Under the pieces are notes generated by a model. That model had not been told where the DNA came from. It ran no database searches and worked only from the letters and a program-made list of their open reading frames with translations. Shown here piece after piece: positions 11,699 to 23,663 of a DNA stretch of 64,000 nt. The position numbers and the translations under genes were made by a program. Each line of letters opens with the position of its first letter. The stretch's first letter is position 1. The stretch spans positions 9,028,634 to 9,092,633 of the forward strand of contig JAPTYO010000010.1 in NCBI GenBank assembly GCA_036873135.1, given 5' to 3'. The stretch is from Clarkia xantiana subsp. parviflora (Eukaryota; Streptophyta; Magnoliopsida; Myrtales; Onagraceae).

Positions 11699-12086
11699 TC
11701 AGGATCAAAATGCTATGTATAGTTTGTTCTATGGACGATTCTACTGATGAATAAAGCTTGCTATAATTTCCGAAGTTTTTGCTGATTTGGATAACTTGCC
11801 TTTTTGGCATTTTGAGTTAGTTGTATCTATATATCATATCAATTTCACCTGTCGATTTCATATTCATGTGTAATTATATGACCTCTCATTTGCATAGCTG
11901 ATAAAAGAAGATGTCCCTCTCAATTGCCTACTCTTGGATGAATTCTTCAATTTATTTTTGGATTATATCTCAGTTGATGAGAATGTCACCTGCATGGCTA
12001 TCATATGTTATGTTTCCGCTCGATCTTACAACAGGAGTATTTAAAATGCCTCACACTTGATGAAAAATTAAAACTTTCTTTGCAGT

Positions 12087-13800
12087 TCAGCTGTAAACAG
12101 CAGCAGTTTCTGCAGACTTCAGCTTCTGCATATAGAATTTCACATTTTTCTCTTTCCATAAACCATCCTCTAGATACTTCTCATAGAAGTTGACCAATCC
12201 ACTTGCTCCTACTGTTAGAACAGCCATGCTTCGTGTACCATATCGCCCCTGCAAGTATAAAAATAGATTAAGCAGGTGCTGCTGGCTCTTTAGAAGAACA
12301 ATACATTCTAGGGTGAGATAAATTACCAGAGGAGTATCAACTTCGACATATACGGAGCTTAAGTCCAACTCCCAGTCAAGAGAACAGATGCGAGGTAAAT
12401 TGCCTTTGTCAGCTTTGTTGGTGTCTCTCATTAACTTCTCAACCATCACTTTGACTGGTAATTCACCTTCACCATATTTCTTCAGCAGTTCCTTAAAGCT
12501 CTTACCAAGGCGCTTTGACTGCAAGAAGTGTGCTTTTATTGAAACTATACAATATTGGATAATTCTAAAAAGTGCAGAACTTAATGGAAAAAAAAAAATC
12601 CCTCTTTCGGGGGGGGGGGGGGGGGGGGGGGAAGGTGATCTAACGGAAAAGATTCAATTTTTTCACTACTTTAAGTTTCATGCTTTGTAGCGTTGCTCAT
12701 ATAAATCTGCATCTCTATTTCTGTACATTTTTGTGTATGAAGAAAATGGTAAAACTTTCTCTGAAACATGGAAACTTATGATTGAAGTGTGATGATGTTC
12801 ACTAAAGCATACATTGCTTCACAACAATAACATTATGCATTTTTCTTACATCTGGACCATGAAATACAGCAGTCTGGATCTTCAGTATTGACCTGGATTT
12901 GATTTTTATGTTTTATTCTCTTCCAAAAATGAAGGAGTACTGTGCACAAAAAAGGTGTAAATTTATCTGCTTCTAAATGCTCACTGACAGACTCTTTTCC
13001 TTAATTCTGTTACTATTTGCACCTTTAGTTAATTACTCCAAACTTTGATACACTGCAGTATTTCCCAAAGATTCTGTCATAAACTTGAGAAACAATAAAT
13101 AGTAAAAATCAGAGCTTTAACCTTATGCCATGGTGAATCTAGCTTGGCATTGGAGAGTACATGAAGTCCTGGGGAAACCTCATGAACAACAACAGGCTCT
13201 CCTTCAGGGCGGTTCCGGTTCGAGACATACACCATTGTCTTTGATGAAATATCAGCAACTATAAGGTTGAATCCATTGTACTCATGAGCTTGCTTCATTA
13301 ACTCTTCAGCAAATTCTCTTGGACTCTTTGTGCTCTGCATCCATTCATCAGTCATACTATATTACACAAATATATATATGTAGGTATATGTATAGGCACC
13401 TTCAAGAAAAGCACAGGAAGGTCGCCACGGCTCTTGGCTTCAGGATCACTGTGGAGCTCCAAGACATTGGTCAGGAAAGCCACTCTGCCACCTTTGGAAC
13501 AAGCCAACCATGTCCCTCCTGCCACCTCATCTCTTCCTCCGACGATGTCATTTTCTCCCCACCACCCAACTGGCTTCGTCGGTCTTCAGAAACCAGACAA
13601 GAAATCACAACAATTACTATGAACACTGTAAGTTTATTTTTTGTTTTTATACTTTTTATTGATAATGCATTAAAAATCAATGAAACATTTGAGGGAGAAA
13701 TATGTAGTTTTACTTGCCTGTTGTGATACTCATCTCTGTTTTGCAGCAGAATCAAAGGGAACATAGGGTGAGACATCCATACAAAAGCTGCAATACACAT
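12087..13800 (-). CDS. TANGO2: TANGO2/NRDE family protein
   Basis: Five exons: 13718-13800, 13400-13583, 13122-13334, 12327-12518 and 12087-12248. They give 277 residues, close to the usual length of about 276. The protein opens MCIAAFVWMSHPMFPLILLQNRDEYHNR, with the family-defining Asn-Arg-Asp-Glu at residues 21-24. It continues through PTKPVGWW, GGTWLACSKGGRVAFLTN, SPREFAEELM and LHVLSNAKLDSPWHK, all typical NRDE (DUF833) positions. Family members are linked to Golgi/ER organisation, mitochondrial lipid and haem handling in animals; the plant role is not settled. Intron 1 appears to be a GC-AG intron: exon 1 ends AACAG and is followed by GCAAGT, and only that junction restores the expected NRPTKP reading. 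Intron 3 (12519-13121) contains a run of 23 G. Confidence 0.93.
12609..12631 (+). repeat. G23 homopolymer in an intron
   Basis: There are 23 consecutive G on the plus strand (C on the transcribed strand) inside intron 3 of the TANGO2-like gene. Such a tract can form G-quadruplexes and is prone to slippage and sequencing error. The glycine-run reading frame across it (12388-12690) is an artefact. Confidence 0.9.
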
Positions 13801-14114
13801 TTGTGTTTTTCTGTGGAGTTTCCAAGCAAAAGCTGAGGTTGAAGAGGAGGAATGAAGTAGCTATGGTGGTATGTTGCTTGTTCATATAAAGGTGTGATCT
13901 TACCAAAATAATTAGCTACTTATTACTGTGGGTGATGATGTGAAGGACAATTGATTTAAATATTAAGACGGTGGATAGTTAATCTGGATACTGAACTTGG
14001 ACGACAATTAAGTGGTGCAATTAAAGAATATGAAGGGTGATAGCGCCGCCTCTAATCATGGGTGCAATTGATTTTTCTTTTTGTTTGCATTTATTGTATT
14101 ACGAATAAATATAT

Positions 14115-14926
14115 GGTTAAAAGGTATTTTTTGTTTTTAGTACCGAATGTTTGGTTTTGTATACTTTTGGTACCAAACGTTTGAAAAAAATGTGATTTTG
14201 GGTACATCCGTTAGTTGGCCGTTAGTTTTTTCCGTTAAATGACATGTGCAAGTCACGTGACCGACCCTAAACTTTCGATTATATTCAATTTAGTCCCTTA
14301 AATATATTCCTAACTTTTAATTTGTTTAATTTAGTCCCAAAACTTCAAAATCGATTCCAATTTAACCATTGAACCCAATTGACCTAGCCGGACCTAGCCT
14401 AGGGCTAGGCCCGACCCTGGTTCGGGGTCGCTGGACCCAGCCAACCCTGACCCAGGGTCGTAGCCCTAGGCTAGGTCCGGCTAGGTCAATTGGGACCTAG
14501 CCCAATTTGGGTCAAATTTGGGCTAGGTCCCAATTGACCTAGTCGGATCTAGCCTAGGGCTAGGTCCGACCCTGGGTCAGGGTCGGCTGGGTTCGGCGAC
14601 CCCAACCCAGGTTCGGACCTAGCCCTAGGCTAGGTCCGGCTAGGTTAATTGGGTTCGATAATTCAATTGGAATTGATTTTGAAGTTATGAGACTAAATTA
14701 AAAGTTATGAATATATTTGATGGACTAAATTAAACAAAATCGAAAGTTTAGGGTCGGTCACGTGACTTGCACATGTCAATTAACGGAAAAAACTAGTGGC
14801 CAACTAACGGATGTACCAAAAACCACATTTTTTCATACGTTTGGTACCAAAAATATACAAAACCAAACATCTGATACTAAAAGCCACATTCGGCCAAACA
14901 TGTGGTATGAAAAGTACCTTTAACCC
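14115..14926. mobile_element. 812-bp foldback element with nested palindromes in the core
   Basis: The left end GGTTAAAAGGTATTTTTTG pairs with the right end AAAAGTACCTTTAACCC. The arms run about 270 bases and include 'ccgttagttggcc', 'cacgtgac' and 'caatttagtccc' with inverted partners. The core (about 14385-14650) repeats GACCTAGCC, CCTAGGGCTAGG and CGACCCTGG in both orientations, so each arm folds on itself. Flanking 9-mers AATAAATAT and CAAAAATAT match at 7 of 9 positions, so the duplication is only suggestive. It is related to 23209-23590 and 42921-43480. Confidence 0.75.
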
Positions 14927-15076
14927 ACAAAAATATCCGGTATAGGATAATATCTATTATTATTATAGATAATAGTATTTTATTTTTTATTGTTATTTAA
15001 TAGAATATGTTATTACCCTAAGTTGTAATTTTTTTCTATAAAATATAGTCTTATTTAAGAGACAGGTTATTAAATA

Positions 15077-15222
15077 GGGTTAAGAACCTATAAACTGTCT
15101 GAGGTTTGCCATATGTGAGATTTTTGTGTTTAAAGTTTAAATTGTTGATATCAACAATTCAAACTTCAGACACAAAAATCTCACAAATGACAAACTTCAG
15201 ACCGTTTATAGGATCTTAAACC
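15077..15222. mobile_element. 146-bp palindromic MITE with exact 9-bp target duplication
   Basis: Starts GGGTTAAGAACCTATAAACT and ends TTATAGGATCTTAAACC. Flanked by TATTAAATA on both sides (15068-15076 and 15223-15231), an exact 9-bp duplication. The element is one nearly perfect hairpin centred on GTTGATATCAAC near 15150. It is the smallest intact member of the GGGTTAA family here. Confidence 0.88.
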
Positions 15223-16280
15223 TATTAAATAAAACGATAATAAGCATAAAGTTTAACAGAAATGTCGGTTTCTATCTGCCCTATCCTATTCCTACGGGTC
15301 ATAAAACATCTTTCCCATGAAATGAATCGATCATCAACTTGTGTGTTCAAATTAACTATCTATAACTGTATTTGCTTGCATTATTATTTATGGACGGCTG
15401 AAAATGTTCGGTAGAATTGAGTCTTTTGCATAGTTTGGGGGTGGAATCCCTTTACACAAATGTACTTTAATATACTTTTAACACCTCTATCTATTTATAT
15501 TCGTTTTTTTAAAAAAAAAATTAAATAAAGTTGAACACGGATTGGAAAACATGATGGTGGACTTGAGTTTTCAGGGACAAAAATGTTTTAATCATGCAGT
15601 GCTTCTTAAACAAGCTTTTCGAATTATCACATATGAATCATCACTCTGAATTCGATGCACAGGTTGTAAATGCTGAAGTTTACTATTTTTGGACAGTTAA
15701 GTCCGTTAAGATTCTCCAAACCGGCCGGTCTAACTACAACAATTCACTTGTGCAGTTCGTTGGTGGTCCAATTCCGGTTCAATCATGCAATCATCCAACT
15801 GAATAACGCAAAACTCGAGCCTCACGGATTTGCTACTAATTTCTTTCGATTTTGTTATTAATCGTTGTAGCAAAGTAGTGGGTTAGTAACGCAACATGTT
15901 TTGCAATAATTTCTGTTAATTTCCGTGAATTTCTACTATTTAAGTTATTAATTTTGCTTCCTTAATTATCAAGTAATATAGTTTTCATCTGAGTATTCTT
16001 ACATTTCAATTCGTTATTTTCACTTTGTTTTTTATCAATTCCATGTATAAAAGACTTAGTTGATTTAGGAGAGTGGATTTTAAATCCCAATAGTAAATAG
16101 CTCCGTATAATCTGCACAATATCGCTTAGCAGTGAGTGACACACAATCTTGAGTTTGAAAATATTCCTTTTGGAGGTTGCTCTATTCAGAATAATTTCTG
16201 GACAGACATTTACATTCTAAATTTGGGTATTCTTCAAGATTAGCTATCTAATCAGCCCACAACATACATGATATCAAATA

Positions 16281-16806
16281 GGTGTTAATAACTAAATAAA
16301 CTGTCCAAGGTTTACTCTATGATAAAATTAGGTGTCTGAAGTTTGAAATGTTAAAATTGACTGTCTCAAGTTTCATTTTTGTTGAAATTTGGTATCTCGG
16401 TGTGATTACTTTAGAGAAGTCAATTCTGACGAAACCGTCTGTCAAATTCGAGCTCTCATACACACTTTCTTCTCGTCATCTTGCCGGGACCGTCACCTAA
16501 AAAGTTGGTCACATCCGGACAAGTAAATCTCGCTCTACTGTCATTGGAAAATGGCTCCACACCACTTTTCTAGAAACTTTTTTTTTTTAATATTTAATTT
16601 TTAGATGAAATTTGACGATTTTGTGAAAAGTAAAGAGTGACGGATTATGAGTGGGTTGATGAAAATGATTGAATGAAAATGAAAAGACGCACAGACACCA
16701 AATATTAACAAAAATAAAACTTGGGACAGTAAATTTTAACATTTCAAACTTCAGACACCTAATTTTAACATAGGTAAACCTTTGACATTATTTTAGTTAT
16801 TAACCC
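16281..16806. mobile_element. 526-bp foldback element, longer relative of 2206-2485
   Basis: Left end GGTGTTAATAACTAAATAAA pairs with right end TTTTAGTTATTAACCC. Inner arm segments 'aggtgtctgaagtttgaaatg' (left) and 'catttcaaacttcagacacct' (right) are inverted copies. It shares the 'gaaaccgtctgtcaaatt...gggaccgtcacctaa' block with 2206-2485. I found no clear 9-bp duplication, so the ends may have decayed. Confidence 0.7.
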
Positions 16807-16918
16807 TAATATTATCCGATACCCATCATCAGTTGAAATTTGACACTCTCAAGTCTCATCCAAGTTTTACTCGTCGTTGTTTTTTTATTTGTTATATGAA
16901 TAATAATATAATCTCTGA

Positions 16919-16922
<4 letters not shown>

Positions 16923-16959
<37 letters not shown>
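16923..16959 (+). repeat. (TAA)n microsatellite
   Basis: About twelve tandem AAT/TAA units. It produces an open frame of tyrosines on the minus strand that is not a gene. Confidence 0.9.
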
Positions 16960-16962
<3 letters not shown>

Positions 16963-17444
16963 TTGTTTTTTTTGCCTAATAAATATTGGTTAGTAATATT
17001 ACAATTTATCATTACAACCTTTTATTGTCAAAAATTCTCAACTATACTAGCCAATTGCTGCATAAAACAGATAATGGTAAAAATTATACGATTTTATTAA
17101 AGAATAAATAAATCTTTTTGTATATTAAAGATTAAACAACAAATACTTTTTGTTAATTATAACAACACTAAAAGTTATTGATTTTAATTTTTTTTATAGA
17201 AAACTTATTTAGTAGAAGAAAATGATCAATAAAATACTACAAATTTGAACCTAATATTATTATGAATAATAATATTATCTTTGAAAAAAGAACTTTATAT
17301 ATATATATATATAAAAAATAATAAATACTGGTTGGTGATATTACAATTAATACCTTTTATCGAAAAAATAAATAAATTCAACTATACTAGCTAATAATAA
17401 AGGAAAAATTACATAAATATAAGTGATTTGAAATACTAAAATAA

Positions 17445-17516
17445 TGAACCTGACGTGAATCGAACACGCAACCTTCTGATCTGGAGTCAGACGCGCTACC
17501 ATTGCGCCACAGATCC
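17445..17516 (-). tRNA. trnW-CCA: tRNA-Trp (CCA)
   Basis: A 72-nt cloverleaf on the minus strand starts GGATCTG and ends CAGGTTCA, so the acceptor stem pairs. The D-arm has GGCGCAATGGTAGCGC (A box), the anticodon arm reads CTGACTCCAGATCAG with anticodon CCA, and the T-arm contains GTTCGATTCAC (B box). There is no intron and no encoded CCA tail, as expected for a plant nuclear tRNA-Trp. A TTTT run lies a few bases downstream in the direction of transcription and could end Pol III transcription. Confidence 0.97.
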
Positions 17517-17773
17517 AATTGTGTTATCCTTGTCAAATAAACTTAAATAAATAAATATAGTAAAATTAAAAAAATGCTGTTTCTTGAATATTCGCAATGA
17601 AAAGCCAGCACCATAGTGTCGTCGCCTCATCATCGTCGAGGGTAGCAGAAATCTAAGTCAAGTGACCACTGCAGGGTTGAATCCACAGCAGAAGCAAACA
17701 AACGAACATAGCTTTTTGCGGCAGACATCCGCCATTAATACGTGAAATTGTTAGCTTAGGGTTGGGTTGAAAC

Positions 17774-20700
17774 ATGTCTTCCGCTAATGGCGTTGAGGAA
17801 CAATCCCAAGGTTCGTTCGTTTTATTTGAGCTACTTGTTTCTTCTCTTAGGCTAGGGTTTTCTCGTCTGCCCAATTTATCAAATTGATGCCTGTCTTGGT
17901 CCGTCTTGGATTTCTATGGAACAAAGGTTTGTTTTTGCTTCTTTACGTTTCAGTGTGTCTCCATGTTCATAGGTGGAGATATATCGCATGGAACTGCTGG
18001 CGAGGTGGGGTGGTATATTGTTGGAAATGGGCAGACTGTTGGTCCTTATACATCCTCGGAGTTACGCCGTAAGTGTTGCATCTTTGTAAATGCATTTTAA
18101 TTTCTTGAGTTTGCACTAGCAATGCAGTTTCTTCTGTATCATTGCTCTAGCCAAATCTTTGGAATGCAAGAGCTCTTGATTCAAATCATGTCAAATGGTG
18201 ATTATAGAGACCTCCTAGAACAGCTTAGAGCATGCCAATAACAATGATGGCTTGGTTTAGTAGGCAATAGGAATAATTCACAGCTATCAATATTTGTATT
18301 AAGTTTATAATAGCCGAGTCAGTCTTCTCTTAGCAAAGGTTTTTTTTATTATTTCCTTTTGTTGGATAGAGCACCTTCAAAATGGGTACGTTTCGGAGGC
18401 CACACTAGTATGGGCTGAAGGAAGAGGGGAGTGGCAACCTCTATCGTCTGTCCCTGAGTTGATGGTAGGAGCTCCGGTGAAAGTAGTTGACAAATCAAAT
18501 TCAGGTAAGAAAAATGTTATTATTGGTTTTTTTAGATGTAAAACAATGACACAAGCTAATATTCTATAATTTTCACGGGTATACAGTTCCCTTAAGTAGT
18601 GATGATGAGTTCCAGAAATGGCAAGAGGAGGTTAGAGAGGCAGAAGCTGAAGCTGAGGAAGGTGGGTTGAGGCCTAGATCACATTCTGGTAAGGGCGTGG
18701 GCAATTTGGAGGAGGATGAACTAATCAGGCCTTCAACACCTCCGGAAGGTGAAGAAGAATTCACTGATGATGATGGTACCACATACAAGTGGGATCGTGG
18801 TCTTAGAGCTTGGGTTCCTCAGGTTTGTCCTTGCACTTTCCCTTCGATTTGGAGGTATAACCTTCTGTAATCTGTACATATATGAGGATATAAGGTTTCA
18901 TTGCATCACTGTTTTTGTGTTAAAGCTTGAGTGGATTTTTCTTTGAAGCTTGATGTTTGCATCTTAGTGGTTTTTCATATGAGTAATCTAATCTCATGTA
19001 ATTAGAACTCTATGTGGCGCATTTGATGTAATTGTTAGCATTTCTAGCTTTTATGCCTTATGAGCTTGTTCACTATAGATGTTGGATATTAGCATAATAA
19101 TTGTTGACTATTTGTGATGCTTGTATATTTGAGGTCTTTTTAAATTTCTGGGGAATTTCTTTTAGTTCATATTGAACGTTATTCCATACTTGACAATCAT
19201 TTGTTATTGGTTACTCCTAGGTGGCCGTTTGCTTTGTATATGATTCTTAAAGTTGTCATGTCTTACTTTATGGGATGATTACCACTGCCTAATTGATGAT
19301 ATGTATATATCAGGATGACGCCAAAGTTAGCCTTGACAATTTTGCGGTGGATGACATGACTTATCCGCAAGAAGAGGAAGTCTTTCCTTCAGTAACTTTT
19401 GCTGATCACCTTGTGAATGAAGGTCTTGAATCTAGCGAGGTGGTAGAAAAGACACCTGTCATTGAGGTAGAGGGAGCAAAAAATGATGCCAAGAGAAAAA
19501 AGCCCGAGAAGGATACAGTTAAGAAGGTATTTTTGGTCCATTTGGTTATTTATTTATGTCAATTAAGTTGGCACTATGTCTTTATATGGTCGGAAAGTAC
19601 ATGTTTGGCATATATAACTTAAGGTAGTTTCTTTTGTAATCTTAACATTCCCAGCATAATAATATTTAGTATTCTTGAATTATCTTTTATCTATACTATA
19701 TCATTTAGCTTTTCCTCTGTAATGGCATTTGTACTGATATGGTGTCTATGATGCTGTAACACTGTTTTTTGCCATTCCACGAAGCTTATCAGAGTACTCA
19801 CAAACTCTTGAGGTTCTTCTGTTTATCTTTATATGCAATGGCAACATCATCTCTAGCTCAGTTGTGCTATCTTGTGAACATTCTTGCTGCTCAATATTAT
19901 AGATATGTTGCGTATCTTGTCTCCTTGACTGTGGACAGCCTCTAATTAAAAAGATGGTGTCAAGCATCTTCTTTAATTCAAAAGTTTGCAGATAAAGTTT
20001 GTCAGAAGATTGTTGATGATTGTTGGATCAGTTGTGGGTTTGTTCCTCAATATTTGTGACCTTGCTTATAAAGTCCGTATTAGTTGGTCTAAATTGAAGA
20101 CAAATGTTGTGTCTTGGTACAAGTCTTTGCCATTTTAATGCAATTCCTTTGCAGGAGCCACAAAAAGCCCCTGATAGTTGGTTCGAGTTGAAGGTTAACA
20201 CTCATGTGTATGTAACAGGATTACCTGATGATGTCACCCTAGAAGAAGTATGCGGTTACCCCCTTTCTGTTTTTGTACTATAGGTTTCATTTTGTAGCAA
20301 CTTATCCGGTAGTCTCTTGCAGGTAGCAGAGGTCTTCTCCAAGTGCGGGATAATAAAGGAGGTGGGTTCTCAACTTGAAATCTGTTACCTGCCAGAATGT
20401 GTACTTAAAAGTTCCATGGCTCGTTGGCAAAAAAAACTTCCATGGCTCAGCTTTCATAGTTTTTTTTGTAGAAATAACTCAGAACCTTAGGTCTAGAGAG
20501 ATACTTTTCACTGTACATATCCATGCTAGATAATTGTATCATAATATGGGTGAAGTCAACTTCTTTTGCATGGCCAGTGAACGAAAATTTATCGCAGGAT
20601 AGAATCTTCTCTGCAAACACCTTATTGCAATGGTTTTACGCTTTAGCTGACATGCACTGTGTACTGTTGCAGGACCCAGAAACAAAAAAGCCCCGGATAA

Positions 20701-22701
20701 AAGTTTATGTAGACAGAAACACGGGAAGGAAAAAGGGGGATGCCCTTGTTTCCTTTTTGAAGGTAATATACATACATGCACTTTAAATTAGTGGTATAGC
20801 CAGGAGAGTTGGAGGTCCTGACCTGCCGTAGTCCCCAGAGAAGATAATTGATTTATGTCTATCTTTTGTCAGTAAAAAGATTCTCCTCTTTAGTTCTCTC
20901 CTTCTGTATGTGTGTGGTTTCACATAAACTTTGTATTCTACTTTTAGTGAAAAGTTTAAACTAATAGATGGAGGATGTCCTTTATAAGTAGTTTTATGCT
21001 GTTTACCAGTGTGATTTATTGTTTCTGGATTCCCTTTGGCACTTGCTAATGTGACACTAAACACATAACAAACATAGCACTGTTTATGAAAACCCTGCTT
21101 CCCTTATTGCATTGACATGATTACAGTGTAGTTGGTTCTGATAAGTTTGTTGACTGCATATTTTAGGAACCATCTGTTGATCTAGCAATAAAGATTTTAG
21201 ATGGGGCACCTTTCCGTCCCGGTGATAAGACGCTTATGTCGGTCAGCCCAGCTAAGTTTGAGCAAAAAGGTTATTCATTCTTGACACTTTGAAGTGAGCT
21301 GATTATTACGCCAATGACACTTCTCTATTTCCCTCCTGTTGCGGTAATTTAGTGCATCTTCTGAGATTGTATTTTTTACGCAGGAGATAAGTTTATATCG
21401 AAACAAGCCGACAACAAGAAGAAAAAGAAGCTCAAGAAGGTGGAAGAAAGAATGCTTGGCTGGGGTAACCATTCTCCCTAACGAATATCAGATTTCGATG
21501 AAACTAAATCCCTTTTCCAAATCTTCTGTTCAGTTTTGTGCTTGAAAAGCGCATTGGATATACGTTTTTAGTGTAAAATACCAGCATCATTTACTTATGT
21601 TTCAAATATCAGATGTGAAGAACTTAGGACATGATTGTTGTTTGCATGTGGCAGGTGGCAGGGACGATGCAAAGCTGTCAATACCAGCAACTGTCATCCT
21701 CCGATATATGTTCGCTCTTGCTGAGATGAGGGTAAATTAATATTATTATCTGAAACTTGATCAGAATGATCAAAACATGGTGTTTACTTATTAGTTTACC
21801 TTTCCTCGTGAATTTTTTTGAGCAATGGACTCTTTAATCCATCCCATGACTTCTTGGTTTATTGCCTTCCCCTTGCTGATAGTTCAATTACTATTCAGTG
21901 TGATAATAAGTAATAACATATTCTGATTCTATTGTAATTTATTTGGCTAGAGGCGCTAGAGCTTCCCCACCCCGATTTTTAAAAAATAAAAATAAAAAAT
22001 GGCACTTTTATCTTGGTAATGATAGATTCTAAAAGAAGCTGGGATATAGAAGTAATATTGAGAATTTTGGTTTATTTTGTATTTCAAACTCCTACTGGCA
22101 ACAATGCAGGCTGATGAAAATTTGAAAGGAGAGCTGCAAGAAGACGTTCAAGAGGAATGTGCAAAGCTTGGTCCAGTGGAGTCAGTGAAGGTACTTAGAC
22201 CCTCACGGTCGTTACTCTTACCGTCTCTCTAAAACCTAGATGAATTTGCTAATTGTTGCATCTTACCTCCAATCAGAATAACTAATCGCACTTTAATGAT
22301 CATTTTTAGGCAAAATGGTAACTGTTTGAACTTTGAAGCAATTAGTACATAAGCTGATGAGTTGTGGTGTTCAGGTTTGTGAAAATCACCCACAAGGCGT
22401 GGTTTTGGTGAGATTCAAGGACAGGAAGGATGCTCAAAAGTGCATAGAGCTGATGAACGGAAGATGGTAACTCTTCATCTCGCAAAGTGGATGATGAAGC
22501 AGCTTAATGTCATCTTAGGTTAGGTTTTTGATTTTGTAATGGTAATTATGATAATTAATGAAGTTTTTGTTCAGGTTTGGAGGGAGGCAAGTGCATGCCT
22601 CAGAGGATGATGGAAGTGTGAACCATTCTCAGGTTCGGGATTTAGAAGAGGATGCACAAAGGCTGGAACAATTTGGTGCTGAACTTGAAGCTGATGATTA
22701 A
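17774..22701 (+). CDS. ELF9: Tat-SF1/CUS2-like splicing factor (ELF9 type), GYF plus two RRMs
   Basis: I place 14 exons with consistent phases: 17774-17810, 17973-18068, 18370-18505, 18597-18822, 19314-19526, 20155-20247, 20323-20361, 20673-20762, 21167-21269, 21384-21464, 21655-21731, 22110-22190, 22375-22466 and 22575-22701. The start [13 protein letters not shown] is the first ATG in the exon. An N-terminal GYF-like domain ([20 protein letters not shown] to [12 protein letters not shown], about residues 24-75) is followed by acidic linkers. RRM1 ([12 protein letters not shown] to [20 protein letters not shown]) and a C-terminal RRM with a UHM-type GRWFGGR loop come next. Tat-SF1/CUS2 proteins help U2 snRNP and prespliceosome assembly; Arabidopsis ELF9 (At5g16260) affects flowering through RNA control. 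The protein ends ELEADD. Confidence 0.92.
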
Positions 22702-23142
22702 ATGCAGCAATTTATACAAAAACCATAACCAATCTATATGGGAAGCAGGATAGCACCATATTTTCTTAGTCAGAGTATCACTACTACTTACTCCAGTGTA
22801 TAGAGAGAAGAAGGGTAACTTGGTCATTTCTGTCCCCCTCCCTGACTGACTAATAGAATGAATATTCCTTCTTAGGTACGTTGTGATTTTGCATACTCAG
22901 TTTGATCTATCAAGGCTTGACAAAATGTTCTCTTTGAGGTTATTATAGAGTTTTTTTTTTTTCCTTTCCGCGGAGGCAGTACCCATAATCTTCACTCGAA
23001 ACGGCTCAGTCCGGGATAAATTATTAATTATGAATATTTTTTCATTGTTATGGTCTCTACGGGGTTCGAAGTCCTGACATAATGGTTAGTAACATTTGGG
23101 TTTGAAATTGTGTTTTTCATATTTGATGGTGTTCGAAATATT

Positions 23143-23143
<1 letters not shown>

Positions 23144-23186
<43 letters not shown>
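23144..23186 (+). repeat. T43 homopolymer
   Basis: An uninterrupted T run of 43 bases, ending 22 bases before the foldback half-element at 23209. It could be an old poly(A) tail read in reverse, but nothing next to it identifies a retroelement. Confidence 0.85.
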
Positions 23187-23189
<3 letters not shown>

Positions 23190-23208
23190 TTTGTACTGTT
23201 TAAAGTTA

Positions 23209-23590
23209 GGGTTAAGGGTACTTTTGGTACCCCGTGTTTACACAAAATTCACTGTTCATTCTATATGATTTTTTTTTACCAGTTTGGTACCAACAGTTTC
23301 TATTTTGTACCATTTTCATATCACCGTTAGTTTTCGGTAAAAAATGGTCGTTAAATGGCATGTGTCATGCACGTGAGCAGCCCCAAACTCAATTTTGTTC
23401 AATTTAGTCCTCTAATACATTCTTAACTTTGTTCAATTTAGTCATAAAATTTCAAAACCAAACCATTCACCCAAATTGACCTAGCTAGGTCCGACCCTGG
23501 GTCGGTATCACCGGACCCAGGCGACCCTGATCCATGGTCGGACCTAGTCCTAGGCTAGGCCCGGCTAGGTCAATTGGGACCTATCCTCAA
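23209..23590 (+). mobile_element. Truncated foldback element (left half only)
   Basis: Starts GGGTTAAGGGTACTTTTGG and has the same order of landmarks as the left half of 14115-14926: 'ttggtacc', 'ccgttag', 'cacgtgag', 'caatttagtcc' and a GACCTAGCTAGG palindromic core. The sequence stops matching near 23590 and no right arm follows. The next 75 bases lead into a different foldback element, so the copy was probably broken by a later event. Confidence 0.65.
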
Positions 23591-23663
23591 TTTCTTTCGG
23601 CTGTACATCTGGCCTTTTTCTGGAAAAAAAAAAATCCACAGTACCATCACGAGGTCAATCCTA

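Noticed and set aside
12388..12690. 100-residue frame with a glycine run
   Set aside because: It spans a G23 run in an intron and antisense to TANGO2 exons.
23144..23186. Poly(A) tail of a SINE or LINE
   Set aside because: No promoter box, target duplication or retroelement body next to it.
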